Shown piece by piece: positions 22,666 to 34,009 of a DNA stretch of 64,000 nucleotides. The DNA is from Akebia trifoliata (lineage: Eukaryota; Streptophyta; Magnoliopsida; Ranunculales; Lardizabalaceae). Every line of letters starts with the position of its first letter. The first letter of the stretch is position 1. Below the pieces are notes generated by a model that saw only the letters and a program-made list of their open reading frames with translations, did not search any database and was not told the origin of the DNA. The translations under genes were made by a program, and so were the position numbers. Where the stretch lies: the NCBI GenBank assembly GCA_017979445.1, contig CM030719.1, positions 22,723,292 to 22,787,291 of the forward strand, in the 5' to 3' direction.

Positions 22666-24085
22666 ACGGAAGAGAGACAGTTGGAAGATAAAATAAGAAA
22701 GGAAAGTTTAAATTTAAGTTAGGTGCGAAGATAATGACTTATACCTTATTTCTCCTTATGCTTTTGGTTAATTCAATTATTATAATTTATCTATTAAAGA
22801 AAAGTAGGTTTAAAAACTCAAAGATTCTAAACTATAGAGTAATACAAAGGCCAATGAAAAAAAAGAAGCAAAAAAGAAAATGTGTTGGGCAATATCCAAT
22901 ATGCTGATAAGTCGGTACTCTTTGTATGTCAAGTACCCCACCTGCAAAGCGTTCGAGAGTAGAAATATTTTTGCATCTCCTCTGAATCAATCTCCATTTC
23001 TGAGTGTGACACTCTGCAGCAAATCTGTTCCAGAAATTGGATCTCTATCCTCGAATCATCCGAACCTGTAAGTAATAGATCTCTCTCTCTCTCTCTGTAA
23101 GTAGCCAATGCTTGCATATTTATTGACTCTGTACAATTAAAGGTTAAACAAAACACTTCACAGTCACACAATCACTTCACATAGTGGTGAGGCTTGGTTT
23201 TTGTAAAAATATTGCTTTTATTGCTGTGAAGGTTGGCTTCAAATTGCCAACCTGCTATCCCTTGTAAATTCAAAACAAACTTGATGTATGATGATTGGAG
23301 GCATGTGTTGTCTATTTGTCTATGAAGAAGGATCTCATTTGGGAGATTGTTCGGGTAGCATAAAAATGATTTACTTGAAGTATTATAATTGTTAATGTTG
23401 ATTCTTTATATTCCCTTTAAAGGTTACCTGAATGTGGCTAAAAGAAACTATCCATTGGATGTCTAGCAAATGGAGCGGGAGTTGCTCATCCGAGTTTGGA
23501 AAAGAGATGTCGGCAAGGTACTAATCTACTCTTTGATTATTTTCAACAATGCCAACCTATGCATAATCAATATTTCTGAATTTTAAATTTGCTTCACTAA
23601 ATGTCACCTCTGAATGGAAACATTCGATGCGTGAAACCAAGAACAACGTAAACCGTTTAAGACAAAAGATGCTCCACACATCTGGTTTGAAGAGCTTTCC
23701 AAGGAGATCCAATGAGGAGGTGAATTTGAAATTTACCTCTTTTAAAATTTGAGATTTACCTGCTGATGAGCTTTATTACTTCCATTTTTACAACCTTCAC
23801 ACTGACATCCAATAGAACATTCTACCCCAGCCTATAAGACAGTGAGAGTGATTAAGTAGGCCAAGAAGAATAACTTGAAGAATAGAAATATAACACAGAC
23901 CAAGCAAGTAAATAAGACAATACACAAACCACTTGTGACCAGCTTTCTCCACATGGCTCACAAACCATGTGCAAAACATACGCAGAATGTAGTGGCAAAA
24001 CATAAACTCTTCTTTCTTTTTTTTTGGCTAGGCAAGCAAGATTGGTGACCAATAATTAATATGAAGCAAGAATAATTAATATGGA
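22666..24085. other. Gene-free repeat-derived DNA
   Basis: 22666-22750 continues the host repeat split by Athila (match to 26776-26870). 22914-22950 shares AAGTACCCCAC.TGCAAAGC with 28553-28590. A CT microsatellite lies at 23081-23096. A splice-like junction occurs at 23519 (GGCAAG/GTACT), but I recognise no protein. Confidence 0.45.
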
Positions 24086-24890
24086 AAGCATTTCTACCAC
24101 TCCCACAATCTATGACGACATTGCACACATTTCCATCACATGGGCATTGTGTTTGCACACCTTGGCTTTGAAAGTTGTTAGGTTTGATTGCTTCAAGGAT
24201 GTGTATGAGGACAATGCCAACTTTTGCCCAATTATGGGGAATTGCAAGATTGGGGGGTGTGATGATTATGTATTGAATGGTGGATTCATTTTCAAAGGAC
24301 CCCAGCTACATATTTTGGATTGCTCATTTTGGCAAAAATATATTGTGGAGCCTCATAATGGAGAACTTGTTGATCACTTCGAAAAAGACAAGACAAGACA
24401 AGATAATGACCTTTGTAGCGGAAAAATACTTTTTGCCAAAATTGCGGTGGGATGTAACACGGTATGTTGAGAGATGTCAAGTTTGTCAAGCTTTGAAGGA
24501 TCAAGCGCAAAACACAAGATGTTACAAGCCATTACCGATTAGCCATTGTGGGTTGATGTTGGCATAGACCTTGCATTGAGACTTTCTAGAGCTCAAAGAG
24601 ATTTGGTTGCCTTACGAACTTGGGAGATGTCAAGTTTGTCAAGCTTTAATAGTTTCGAACAACAAATATAAGGAAGATGTTGATCTTCACATGAGGAGAG
24701 TTGCCTACAATGTAGGTGATTTGGTTTGGGTGGTTTTACGCAAAGATAGGCAGCTAGGTGGCTTATACACTAAACTTAGAGCTTGCAAAGGGGGACCTTG
24801 CAATATATTAAAGTGCATCAATGATAATGTTTATGGCATGGAGCTTCCTCTGCACATATAATGTGTTTAATGTACAACATTTGCTACTCT
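24086..24890 (+). pseudogene. Gypsy integrase/C-terminal relic
   Basis: Decayed pol end of a chromovirus-like Ty3/gypsy element. It has the RH-integrase linker (FDCFKDVYEDNANF), the zinc-binding head with both His (EPHNGELVDHF) and the Cys pair (ERCQVCQALKDQAQN), then a jump past the whole DDE core to the C-terminal domain (YNVGDLVWVVLRKDR ... GPCNIL ... VYGMELPLHI). The words GAGATGTCAAGTTTGTCAAG occur on both sides of the missing part (24473 and 24625), as expected for deletion or template switching at a short repeat. Several frames are used; nonfunctional. Confidence 0.85.
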
Positions 24891-24936
24891 AGTATGTCTC
24901 CTAACTCGTGGTCGAGTTCTTTTAAGGATGGGAGAA

Positions 24937-25244
24937 TGATGCAGTCCAAGTTTGTTAGTTGTTTGTTATTTCGGTTAGTAACAACCTGAAGTAGTTAGTT
25001 GTTGGAGTTAGATTCCTTTTAGGTTTTTTTTTTTTTTGTTACTTTAGTGTTCATGTATGGGTAATGTAGTCATTTCACTTGGGGATGTTAAGTTCTTGTT
25101 TTGCCTGCAAATAGGCTCTCGAATTTAGTTGTAAATCAGTTTTTAGTTGAATAAAATAGATTTAAAAGAGAGTTTTCTCTTCCAACTCAACTTTTGTTGA
25201 AGTTTCACACATATTAGTCTAAATTTCCAGATCTGATTGCATCA
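24937..25244 (+). repeat. 3' LTR of the gypsy relic
   Basis: 308 bp, TGATGCAGTCC...GATTGCATCA, preceded by a purine run (AAGGATGGGAGAA) that serves as PPT. The matching 5' LTR is not in the window, so the element is truncated on its left. Confidence 0.75.
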
Positions 25245-25463
25245 GACATTATTGAAAAACGCGGGGGAATATAAAAAATTGAAGGGGGTGAAGAGGAAAA
25301 GGCAATAAGGTAGTGTGAACCTCACTCCACTACCTTGAGAGAGAGAGAGAGTTGGATTAAAGATTGAAATGGATAAGAATTATTTTAGAATGGGTGAAGC
25401 TTGTCGGTCAGGGCTACTAAATGAGGCCAAAGTCCTTGTCGTGATTGTTTGAGGCCTAAAGAA
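25245..25463. other. No gene; GA microsatellite
   Basis: Intergenic, with a GA run at 25339-25350. Confidence 0.4.
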
Positions 25464-26130
25464 TTATTTTTAATTTGTTTGTTGATATTGGGTAAGACAA
25501 AAAATAGCTGCTTTAATCATGCTGCTTCCTTCTTGTAACTTCTGACTCCCGTTTGCTTAAGGTTGTCTAAATTTGAGTTGGTACATTTCATATTTCAAAG
25601 ATTCTAACCTTTCAATCTGAAACTAGTGTGAGATTTTCTAGTTTCTAATGCAAGTCAGTCTTGTTTACAAAGCCTTTGGTTATATCAAATCAATTAATCT
25701 CTTTAATGTTGAATTAAGTTTGGAGTTTCTAAATATGTTTCTCTGCTCCGTGTTACAGTGGGATTGATATCACTGAAGCATTGCAATAACAAATAGAGGT
25801 CCAGAAACAGTTGCATGAACAACTTGAGGTACGGATTTGTAGTTGAGAAAGTATTAGCTTAATAGATCTCGTAATGCTAAATCTGGCAAATATGTTACTG
25901 AAAAATCAGACATTGGCTAAAAACATTGTCACAAAAGCATAAAAGAGACATTGTGCCATTTATAGCAGTCAACTATTTGATGGTGAAGTGACTTTGAATG
26001 CTAAGAGTTCAAAACACTACATTCTTCTTTTGGGTCCTTCTGAATGCTTTTCCTCATACGTCGAGACCATTTACTTCTCAATTGCTATTATTGAATCAAC
26101 CATCTAGAGACTGATTATTTGAAGTAATAG
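25464..26130 (+). repeat. MYB-CC gene fragment repeat, copy A
   Basis: About 600 bp directly repeated at 27566-28170 (spacing about 2.1 kb, most bases identical by eye). It consists of intron, one MYB-CC exon, and intron of a former gene. Its tail, 25976-26130, also matches 37860-38015. Confidence 0.8.
25759..25828 (+). pseudogene. MYB-CC (LHEQLE) exon, copy A, with stop
   Basis: One exon bounded by a good acceptor (GTTACAG) and donor (GAG/GTACGG). It encodes GIDITEALQ-stop-QIEVQKQLHEQLE, the coiled-coil LHEQLE signature of MYB-CC (PHR1-like) transcription factors. In that family the segment mediates dimerisation next to the MYB domain. A TAA replaces the expected Leu codon (copy B has TTA). 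No MYB domain exon is found nearby, so this is a displaced fragment. Confidence 0.8.
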
Positions 26131-26519
26131 GTGTCAGAGAATTCACCATCGAACTTAAAGCGATCCGAATGAAAAAGAGTCTCTTTGATACCTTTAATAT
26201 GATACACGGTGAAAGATTTATACCGTCATGGTGGCTCTGGTTGAACTTCTGACAAATTTTATCAACTTTGGATCATTATTTTCAGAAGCCATGGCATGGG
26301 GCACGTTAATTTTATCAACACTAGAAAATTTATTTATGAATCAAATTAATTCAACAATTTATTGCTTTGCTCCTATTATTAATTTTATATTGACATTTAT
26401 TTCTGAAAGCTATAATTATGTTCCATGCCCACAACAATAAAGAAATAGGAGAAAAGAATAGATGAAGAAGAAGACAAGATACTAGAAAATACAGCTTATA
26501 TATATTTGTTTAAATAATG

Positions 26520-26870
26520 AAAACAAAAAAGTTAATGTGAGGTGTATGCCTTGACCAAAAGCGTAAACCTCAGTTACGCCTCACACTGAGGTGTAAACAT
26601 TTTAGGCACCTTAGGGCGGTTTTAAGAGTCGTGTATTTTATTTTTATTTTCATTTCTTCTTTGCATCTCTTAAAAGTCTCATCTTAGGTTAACATTGAGG
26701 TTTAAGCCTTTAAAACAGAGATTTGGATCATATGTGTGATGCACCATCCAAGAATACAAATTCTTTTTGGTCGTGGGAAAGAGAGATTGTTGAAAGATAA
26801 AGTTAAGAAATGAAAGTTTAAATTTAAGTTAGAATGTTAGGTTCGACGATTATGGCTTATGCCTTATTTC
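26520..26870. repeat. Paralogous empty site for the Athila insertion
   Basis: Matches 11690-11930 joined to 22666-22750, with TTTTTGGTCGTGGGAAAGAG where the other copy has the Athila element. It shows the pre-insertion arrangement. Confidence 0.7.
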
Positions 26871-27019
26871 TCCATATGCTTATATTTTAATTCAATTATT
26901 ATAATTTACCAATTTTTATTATTTCTCCATATCCTTATTTCTTCATTTGTTCATTTTCCTAGTCGTTCTTGGGACATTGATTGAGATTGAACTTGTCTCC
27001 TTTCACGATGGGTGCATTA

Positions 27020-27560
27020 CTAAGAGACCAATTTGACATACTAAATATTTATAAGATTCAAACAATCTATCATTTTTGAGACAACCCTAATAATCCTCAA
27101 TCTATTATTGAAGATTTTTATGCTAATGACATAGTTTGTCTCACCCATATCAACCATCTTAAAATTCTTGGTAAGATATTTTTTGATTTTGTGCAATAAA
27201 CTAATATCACTACTGACTAGCGAAATGTCATTTACGTATAGAAACTATATAATAAATTTACTTCCATCGATCTTTTGATTGATACACTACTCAACAGTAT
27301 TTTCCTTAAATCCAAATAATGTAATGGTATTGTTAAACTTCATATACCATTGTCTGGAGGCACGTTTAAGTCCATAGATCGACTTCTTTAATTTGTAAGT
27401 TAAATGTTCTCTTCCCTTTTCGGAGAACCTTTCAGGTTGTTCCATGAAAATCTATTCATCTAAATTTCCATTTAGAAGCCTAGCAAAAAAAATCTTCATT
27501 CAAAAAAGCAAATTTCACATCCATTTGATGTAATTTTAAATCAAAGCAAATCTTCATTAA
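27020..27560 (-). pseudogene. Copia reverse transcriptase relic
   Basis: On the minus strand, the C-terminal half of a Ty1/copia RT can be followed with interruptions: MDLNVPPDNGI near 27360, then FIIYFLYVNDISLVSSDISL near 27200 (the usual YVDD box reads YVND), then KNFKMVDMGE. Many stops. It lies between the two MYB-CC repeat copies. Confidence 0.75.
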
Positions 27561-27565
27561 AGAAT

Positions 27566-28170
27566 TATTTTAATTTTTTTGCTGATATCAGGTAAGACAT
27601 AAAATAGCTACTTGAATCATGCTGCTTCGTTCTTGTAACTTCTGACTCCCGATTGCTCAAGGTTGTCTAAATTTGAGTTGGTACATTCCATATTTCAAAG
27701 ATTCTAAACTTCCAATCTGAAACTAGTGTAAGATTTTCTAGTTTCTAATGCAAGTCAGTCTTGTTTTAAAAGCCTTTGATCATATCAAATCAATTTATCT
27801 CTTTAATGTTGAATTAAGTTTGGAGTTTCTAAATATGTTTCTCTGCTCCATATGACAGTGGAATTGATATCACTGAAGCATTGCAATTACAAATGTCCAG
27901 AAACAGCTGCATGAACAACTTGAGGTACGGATTTGTAGTTGAGAAAGCATTAGCTTAATAGGTCTCTTAATGCTAATCTGACAAATATGTTACTGAGAAA
28001 TCAAACATTGGCTAAAAACATTGTGACAATAGCATAAAAGAGACATTGTGCCATTTATAGCAGTCAACTATTTGATGGTGAAGTGACTTTGAATGCTAAG
28101 AGTTCAAAACGCTACCTTCTTCTTTGTGGTCCTTCTGAATGCTTTTCCTCATACGTCTCCTGATATATAA
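27566..28170 (+). repeat. MYB-CC gene fragment repeat, copy B
   Basis: Second copy of the 25464-26070 sequence in the same orientation; includes the exon at 27859-27924. Confidence 0.8.
27859..27924 (+). pseudogene. MYB-CC exon, copy B, with 4-base deletion
   Basis: Same exon as 25759-25828 but with the Leu codon intact (CAATTACAAAT) and four bases (AGAG) missing just after it, which shifts the frame before KQLHEQLE. Copies A and B are therefore disabled by different lesions. Confidence 0.78.
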
Positions 28171-28221
28171 TCTTACCATTTTCTCTTTTGACATTGTGTT
28201 AATTATCTTTTATTTATCATA

Positions 28222-28605
28222 GTCCAAGATGAAGAAGATACGAAAGTCCAGATATGACATCTTCTCCCAAGTCATGGGTGAAGATGGGCATGGCCATGTC
28301 AGGATGATGGATTTGGGAGTTCGTCCTACCACTTTGTGAGGGACCTCAACCCACATGTCAGGAGTTGGTGATGGAGGCCATCGATGCACAAACAGGATGC
28401 AACCGAGGCAGCAGCATGTGCTGATATGGAAGCAAGACAAGACGCCACTGATTCCAATACAACATCACAAGATAGCTCTCAAAAGTTTGGTTGGAAGCAA
28501 AAGGCGTCTGAACCCGAAGTCATTGAGGTCGTTGAATCAGGTGTAGTTGGCATGTTAAGTACCCCACTTGCAAAGCATGCTAGAGCAGATAACATGGCCA
28601 AATAA
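28222..28605 (+). pseudogene. Possible plant transposase-family C-terminal fragment
   Basis: A frame reading DIFSQVMGEDGHGHVRMMDL followed by GVRPTT ends in TGA at about 28338. It resembles the C-terminal FxxVMGxxxxGxVRxxGxGVxPT segment of plant Ptta/En-Spm transposase-like proteins. A Gln/Ala/Asp-rich stretch follows to 28605 (MLSTPLAKHARADN). The similarity is short and judged by eye; no catalytic part is present. Confidence 0.4.
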
Positions 28606-28619
28606 ACATCGGACTAACC

Positions 28620-30470
28620 AGTCTATAGTGCTGGCATTGCAGCGTCTCATGAAGACATGGTTTTGCACACTAGAAAGACCCAAATATACGGAGCTCCCAA
28701 CTAAAGGAATTCGTGGTGTTCAGACTGTCAAATGGTTGGTTTGGTAATCATATTGGTTACCATTAGGACCATCAAAATTGACTGCAGAGTGCACATAAAG
28801 GATGGGCAACACCAATGTTTTAATATTTTAAAGCCTAGCCAAGCTACAGCCACATTTTCCATTTTTTATGAATTCATTATTACTAATAAAAATGATAGGG
28901 ACCACGTTTTTGCTCGATCTAAAGTTTGTTTTTTATTGTGTTTCGACCAATAGATTCTTGGGTATAATACAAGATCAATAAAAAAGAATCGTCAAAATCC
29001 GATTAAAATCGGCTCTGAAATTGAAAAATACGAATTCCAATAAAATATAAAATTCACATTTATTTTTTGTATATCGATTTTGAGTCCTATTCTACAAAAT
29101 AGACTGTCAGATTTTTCTTAGATGTTAAATAATGCTGGATCTGATCTACTTATTCGGTTCAATGTGCTTTACATGGGGTTGAAATGAAAAGTAACATCAA
29201 ATTGGTTTCATACATTTTCTTGAAAAGATTTACATAAATTCATAAATTCAGACTTGATCAAATTGAATCGGAATTGATAGAATTCTTCAAACTGAGATCG
29301 TTATATGATCATTATCTAATTTATTTGAACTCGGGTTTGGGTCTATAAATAACCAATTAGAAGATAACTTAAAGATTTACATGTAGCATGATAGACTTCC
29401 ATTATTCTCTTCCCATGATAATTTTTTAAAATAATAAAATAAAATAACCTCAGAAGTATTTAAAATTGTACATGAGACCCCAAAATAATGCAAATTATTT
29501 CTAAAAGCTAATGCAATGTTAGATCGAATCTCAAATGGTCAAATCTTTGAGTGAATTTAAATTTTAGAAAATTAGAGTAGTTTGTTAGGAAATACTTAGG
29601 TCAAAGAGGGTGTGTGGTATCTCAAATATTCACCAAACCTTGGAGAAATCACTTGCAAGAAATCTCTTGTGTATGAAAACAAAATTAATGAATGAATATG
29701 TAGCCTAGTGAATGAATGACAAATAATAAGGGGCAGTGGCATATATGTAAATTAAATTTAGAGAACATGACCAACAAAAAGATTCATTTTTTTTTGTGGT
29801 CACCAAATTCAAAGATGAGAGACACGTTGTAATGTTGTGGCAGTCAAACATGAGAGACACATTGTTGTAAAAAGTCCCTAACCTCTCATCTTCTTCACCT
29901 ACTTAGATTTTTCAATGATGATTGCAATAACTTCTCTCCATAATTATTTACTATATTGTATATACTATAAATAACATATTCTAGATCCAAAATTTAAAAT
30001 TAATATTGGATATTCGATATGGTAATTGAATGCAAATATTCATATAGAGTATTCACCAGATTTTACAATCCACCTTATTTTATAAGAAAATTATAATTAA
30101 TTTAATTTAAATATATGTAAACCAATTCTTAAAAACAGAATTGAATGATTTGTCTCGTCCGTGTCAAACCGAGTTTTGAAACCATGAGTTTTACTAAACG
30201 TTTAATATTTTTAGAACACCAGTATGTAATGGTGAATTTTCTCATATCTAAAAGACTCAAACTTTTCGAATCTCTAGATCCTTTTACAATGTTATGGGAC
30301 TTGATCTTATTATTCATAGAAGATTGAAGTCAAGTGGGCATTTCATCAATTTCAAAACATAGGAGATTATTAGAAGACCGAGGTAAAAGGGGTATTTCAT
30401 TAGTTTTAGAACATAGGAGGTTATCTCAAATATTTACCAAAACAATGGAGGGGTATGTCTCATCACCCTC
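28620..30470. other. No gene recognised
   Basis: AT-rich DNA. 29590-29880 shares phrases with the repeat module and with 44220-44380 (for example GAGACACGTT-like and GGTATCTCAAATATTCACCAA, the latter also at 38975). No coding signal. Confidence 0.45.
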
Positions 30471-30479
30471 TTATATAAA
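30471..30479. repeat. 9-bp target duplication TTATATAAA, left
   Basis: Identical to 33981-33989 on the other side of the Mutator-like insertion. Confidence 0.8.
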
Positions 30480-30689
30480 GAGAACTGCTATTGGCGAAAG
30501 TGGATCCTCTGTAATGCAAATTCCTATAGCACCCTTTAGATCGATTGTATCAGTGAATAAATAAAATTTCACACTTAAAATTTTCAAAGTTCTATAAACG
30601 TTCATTTTTAAAGACTTGGATCTAGCAATATTTCTATAAATAAAAAAAAACCATGATCACAAGAGGACCGAAATGTTATTTTTTCTATA

Positions 30690-30890
30690 CTATTGCTCTG
30701 TTTGAAAAAGCTGTATGTAAAGTTTCTGATGCTGAATTAAATTGTTGAAGCTGAGAGAAAGTTGTTGTTGCTGTTGCTGAAGCAACTTACTGAATTGAGT
30801 ATATTGTTTGGTAACATGCTGTCTAATTGTGCTGTTAAGATGTTAAACTGTTTGGTAACCTGCTGTCTAGAAATTGCTGGATGAAATTAA
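30690..30890. repeat. Short TGTTTGGTAAC / GCTGTCTA repeat
   Basis: CTGTTTGGTAACCTGCTGTC-like phrases occur twice within 150 bp and resemble a second patch at 36225-36430; probably a decayed hAT-type MITE. Confidence 0.35.
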
Positions 30891-31025
30891 AAATAATATT
30901 AAAAAAATAGATTATTTATATGATATAAGTAATAATATGTTAACAATAAGTATAAATATAGGATTTAATATTAAAAAATAAAAATAAAAATTCAATTTCA
31001 TTTATTCTATACTAACATATTTAAT

Positions 31026-31500
31026 GAGAGTTTCTATTGACACCTCAACTTTTACTTATGTAAGACCATTCACCTATTTTCTTTATTTATTACTAAGGTT
31101 TACCTCTAATTACAATCTGAACAGAATAAAATATTATAATCCTCATTCAAATAATTTCAATAGTTTTTACAATTAAAAAAAAAGGTTCAAATAATTATAG
31201 CACTCATTCAAATAATTTCAGTAGTTTTTTACAAGTAAAAAAAAAGGTTTATATAAAATCGTAAACCTAAAATAAAAGAATCTAAGGAAAAAAATGAGAG
31301 TTTCTATTGGCACCGTAACTTTTACTTATTCTCAACCATTCATCTTTTTTCTTTATTTATTATTGAGATTTGCCTCTAATTATAATCTCAACAAAATAAA
31401 ATATTATAGCACTCATTTAAACAATTTCAATAGTTTTTTTACAATTAAAAAAAATGTTCATATAAAAAATAAGTCACACCAACGTTTACTAATTGCATGC
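31026..31500. repeat. Direct repeat of about 270 bp in the Mutator-like element
   Basis: 31026-31200 and 31296-31450 are diverged copies, both starting GAGAGTTTCTATTG and running through CTTTATTTATTA and ACAATTTCAATAGTTTTT-like words. Confidence 0.7.
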
Positions 31501-32690
31501 TAATTCATATATAAATCACCAAAGAATTGCTACAAATTTGTCAACCCAGTAAGAATTCGGGCATGATACCCGAAATATTTTTTATCCAAAATTTATTTCG
31601 GTCCGATAAAAATAGACGACATACAAGTTCCTCTCATTCTCTATTTTTTCACTAAGGCATAGGTCTTGCGAGTTTGCAAGCAAATGGAGAGGAAACTTCA
31701 TACTATTTTCATCTTCCATGAACATTTTGTTCAATATGTATAAAATCAATTGAAAAGTTGAATACCAATATCCGCTCAAAAGTTGGGTGTAAGTCTAACA
31801 AAATACCCTTCAAAAACTCATATACAACTGTTTTTTCTCTTTAATTATTGGAATCAAGGTATCTAATACAGTCAGTGTAGCGTTATCATAAGTTGGTGTG
31901 GCAATAGTAACTCTTTCTCTATTTCCAACCACATGTTTCTGTGGTTGTGGCGTACATGAAAGTTCCATTGTTGTTGTTGTTTTTTTTTTTTTTTTTTTTG
32001 TGGAGCTCGAACCAGATTCACAGACGAACGTGGTTAGATAAGCACCTATCTCTCATGTTTTGGGGTGAGTTGTGAATGAGAGAGCGTGTTGAGAGAGTTT
32101 GCCGTCAATGGAGGGCTGCAGTGCTGCTGTGCAGCTCAGCTACTCTGTTTTTGGATTCGATTGAGCTGTTGGAGAAGATGACAATGTTTCTGTCACTCTT
32201 CTTTCTCTTTTTTTTTTCTCTCTTTTACTTCTAAATTCTCTTGAATTTTTGGATGATTAACATTGGAGGAAGGGAATTGCTTAAAACATAAACATTGAAA
32301 GAAAAAAAAAAGAGGAAAATGGCTTACCTGATAGAGTTGTAGAGATGAATTTATGGAAAGAAAAGTTGTTGATTGTACGATCAGAGAGAGAGAGAGAGAT
32401 GGTGCTAAGTTTTTCTTCTACTCTATTTTTGAGGAACAGTGTGACTTTGCAAAGGCTCGTTGAAGGGTTGGTAGTCGAGAGAATTGGCTGATTCTTCCAA
32501 ACGAATCGGCAACTAAAAAGACTTCTAATCGATCCCAAACACTAAAGTTCCAAAAACGAAATCTATTCGACTGGATTTTAGCCTTCGCACGAAACGGAAC
32601 ATATGACTCTCACTCAGCTGTTCAAACGGTGTTGCAAGAAACTTGCATTAGAGAGGGTTTGCTTCCGTTGTTGGCACCCAAATTAAAAAT
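31501..32690. other. Interior of the Mutator-like element, no gene recognised
   Basis: Contains a T run at 31980-31999, a GA run at 32383-32398, and one minus-strand frame of 85 codons (32281-32538) without recognisable motifs. It might be a captured fragment, but I cannot assign it. Confidence 0.35.
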
Positions 32691-32736
32691 AAAGAAATTA
32701 AGTGAATCATAAAAATAAGTAAAAGTTGAATTGCCA

Positions 32737-32744
32737 ATAGAAAC
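32737..32744. repeat. 8-bp target duplication ATAGAAAC, left
   Basis: Identical to 33737-33744. Confidence 0.92.
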
Positions 32745-33118
32745 TAGGGGTGCAACTTAATTCGGTTCAAACCGAGAACCGAACCAAACCATAAAATTTG
32801 GATTGGTTTGGTTCGGTTTAATTGATATCAGTTCGATTTTGGATTTAAAAAATAAAAAATCGATAAATTCGGTTCGGTTCTCGGTTCAAGTAATATAAAA
32901 AACCGAACCAAACCGAAAATCGAAATAATATTTATTTAAAATAAAATTTATACTTATATTTATATTTCATTTTTACAAAACCTCTCTCGTCTGTCGCATC
33001 TCTCTCTCTCTCGCCTGTCGCCTCTCTCGTGTCTACACCTGTTGCTATCGGCTACCAGCAGCTGTCACCGATGATCTCTCTCTCTCTCTGCGACTTGCTG
33101 CCATGGACTACCACCGAT

Positions 33119-33153
<35 letters not shown>

Positions 33154-33736
33154 GAGCTGAGAACGATCCTCTACAAACATGGTCCAAGATTTGAATCTGT
33201 GGACCATTTAGCCGTTAATCACTCTATGATCGCACGGTCATGGCTCATCCACCAGACTTAGATTCTTGTCTCCTTAGAACTCCAGGATACAAAGGTACGA
33301 GCCTATAGAACATATCCTGTTCAAGTAAGGTCTTTGAAGCCTAGAAGCTATCGAATGATTGTTTGAAGCAGTGATATCTCCTCGGGATTTCCAGCTTCAA
33401 AAGTCCAAATAATCCCAGAATGGATTCAGAAGAAATCTGGGTTCTTCTTGTTTTCTCTAGTTCTTCTTTTAAGGACCCAAGAAATCTCTCTCTCTCTCTC
33501 TCTGCGGCTGTGACCTGTTGTTGCGCTGCGAGTTATGATCAACCCTAAATCTCTTGGCAGAAATGAGGGAATTCTTCGCAACCCATGGAACTGAACCGAA
33601 CCAAATCGTAATAACGTCGGTTTGGGTTGGTTCGGTTCTAGAACAATTTGATTCGGTTTTGGTTCTCATATGCTGGAACCGATGTTCATCGGTTCGATTC
33701 TAATTTTGCTCTAATCCGAACCAAGTTGCACCCCTA
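32745..33736. mobile_element. hAT-type non-autonomous element, 992 bp
   Basis: 14-bp inverted ends TAGGGGTGCAACTT, 8-bp target duplications, and subterminal GGTTCGGTT / AACCGAACC repeats at both ends, all hallmarks of hAT elements. The interior has CT microsatellites (33001-33014, 33120-33151, 33486-33503) and no transposase frame. It interrupts the GCCAATAGAAAC end of an inner Mutator-like subunit. Confidence 0.9.
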
Positions 33737-33744
33737 ATAGAAAC
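33737..33744. repeat. 8-bp target duplication ATAGAAAC, right
   Basis: Pairs with 32737-32744. Confidence 0.92.
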
Positions 33745-33980
33745 TACTCAATTATGTTGTTAGATTTCTATTTTTAGGTTTATGATTTTATATGAGCCTA
33801 ATTATGATTAGAAACAACTACTGAAATTGTTCGAAAGAATGTTTTGATGTTTTGAGATTATAATACGAGCCAAACCTTTCTAATGTTTAAATCGTAGGTT
33901 TTAATTTATTATTGAGGTGTGATAAATAATTTAATAAAGTGGGTGTAATAACTAAAAATTGGGTGCCAATAACAGCTCTC

Positions 33981-33989
33981 TTATATAAA
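33981..33989 (+). promoter_or_regulatory. TATA box of the PRP39 pseudogene, also the 9-bp duplication
   Basis: TTATATAAA followed by AGTCTCACTTCTCATC and a pyrimidine-rich leader. It sits about 1 kb before the first coding exon (leader plus leader intron) and is at the same time the right copy of the Mutator-type duplication. Confidence 0.6.
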
Positions 33990-34009
33990 AGTCTCACTTC
34001 TCATCTCTC

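Larger units (their letters stand above)
30480..33980. mobile_element. Mutator-like insertion, 3.5 kb, non-autonomous
   Basis: Ends GAGAACTGCTATTGGC (left) and the complement of GAGAGCTGTTATTGGC (right), 14 of 16 identical, flanked by 9-bp direct repeats TTATATAAA as made by Mutator transposases. No transposase frame. Inside are related subunits: GAGAGTTTCTATTG begins at 31026 and 31296, and the region 31026-31290 pairs in inverted orientation with 33745-33980. A hAT-type element is nested within it. Confidence 0.72.

Noticed and set aside
31980..32070. Poly(T) run next to GAACCAGA on the plus strand, a possible second SINE
   Set aside because: The box B-like sequence has an extra base and no convincing box A follows at normal spacing.
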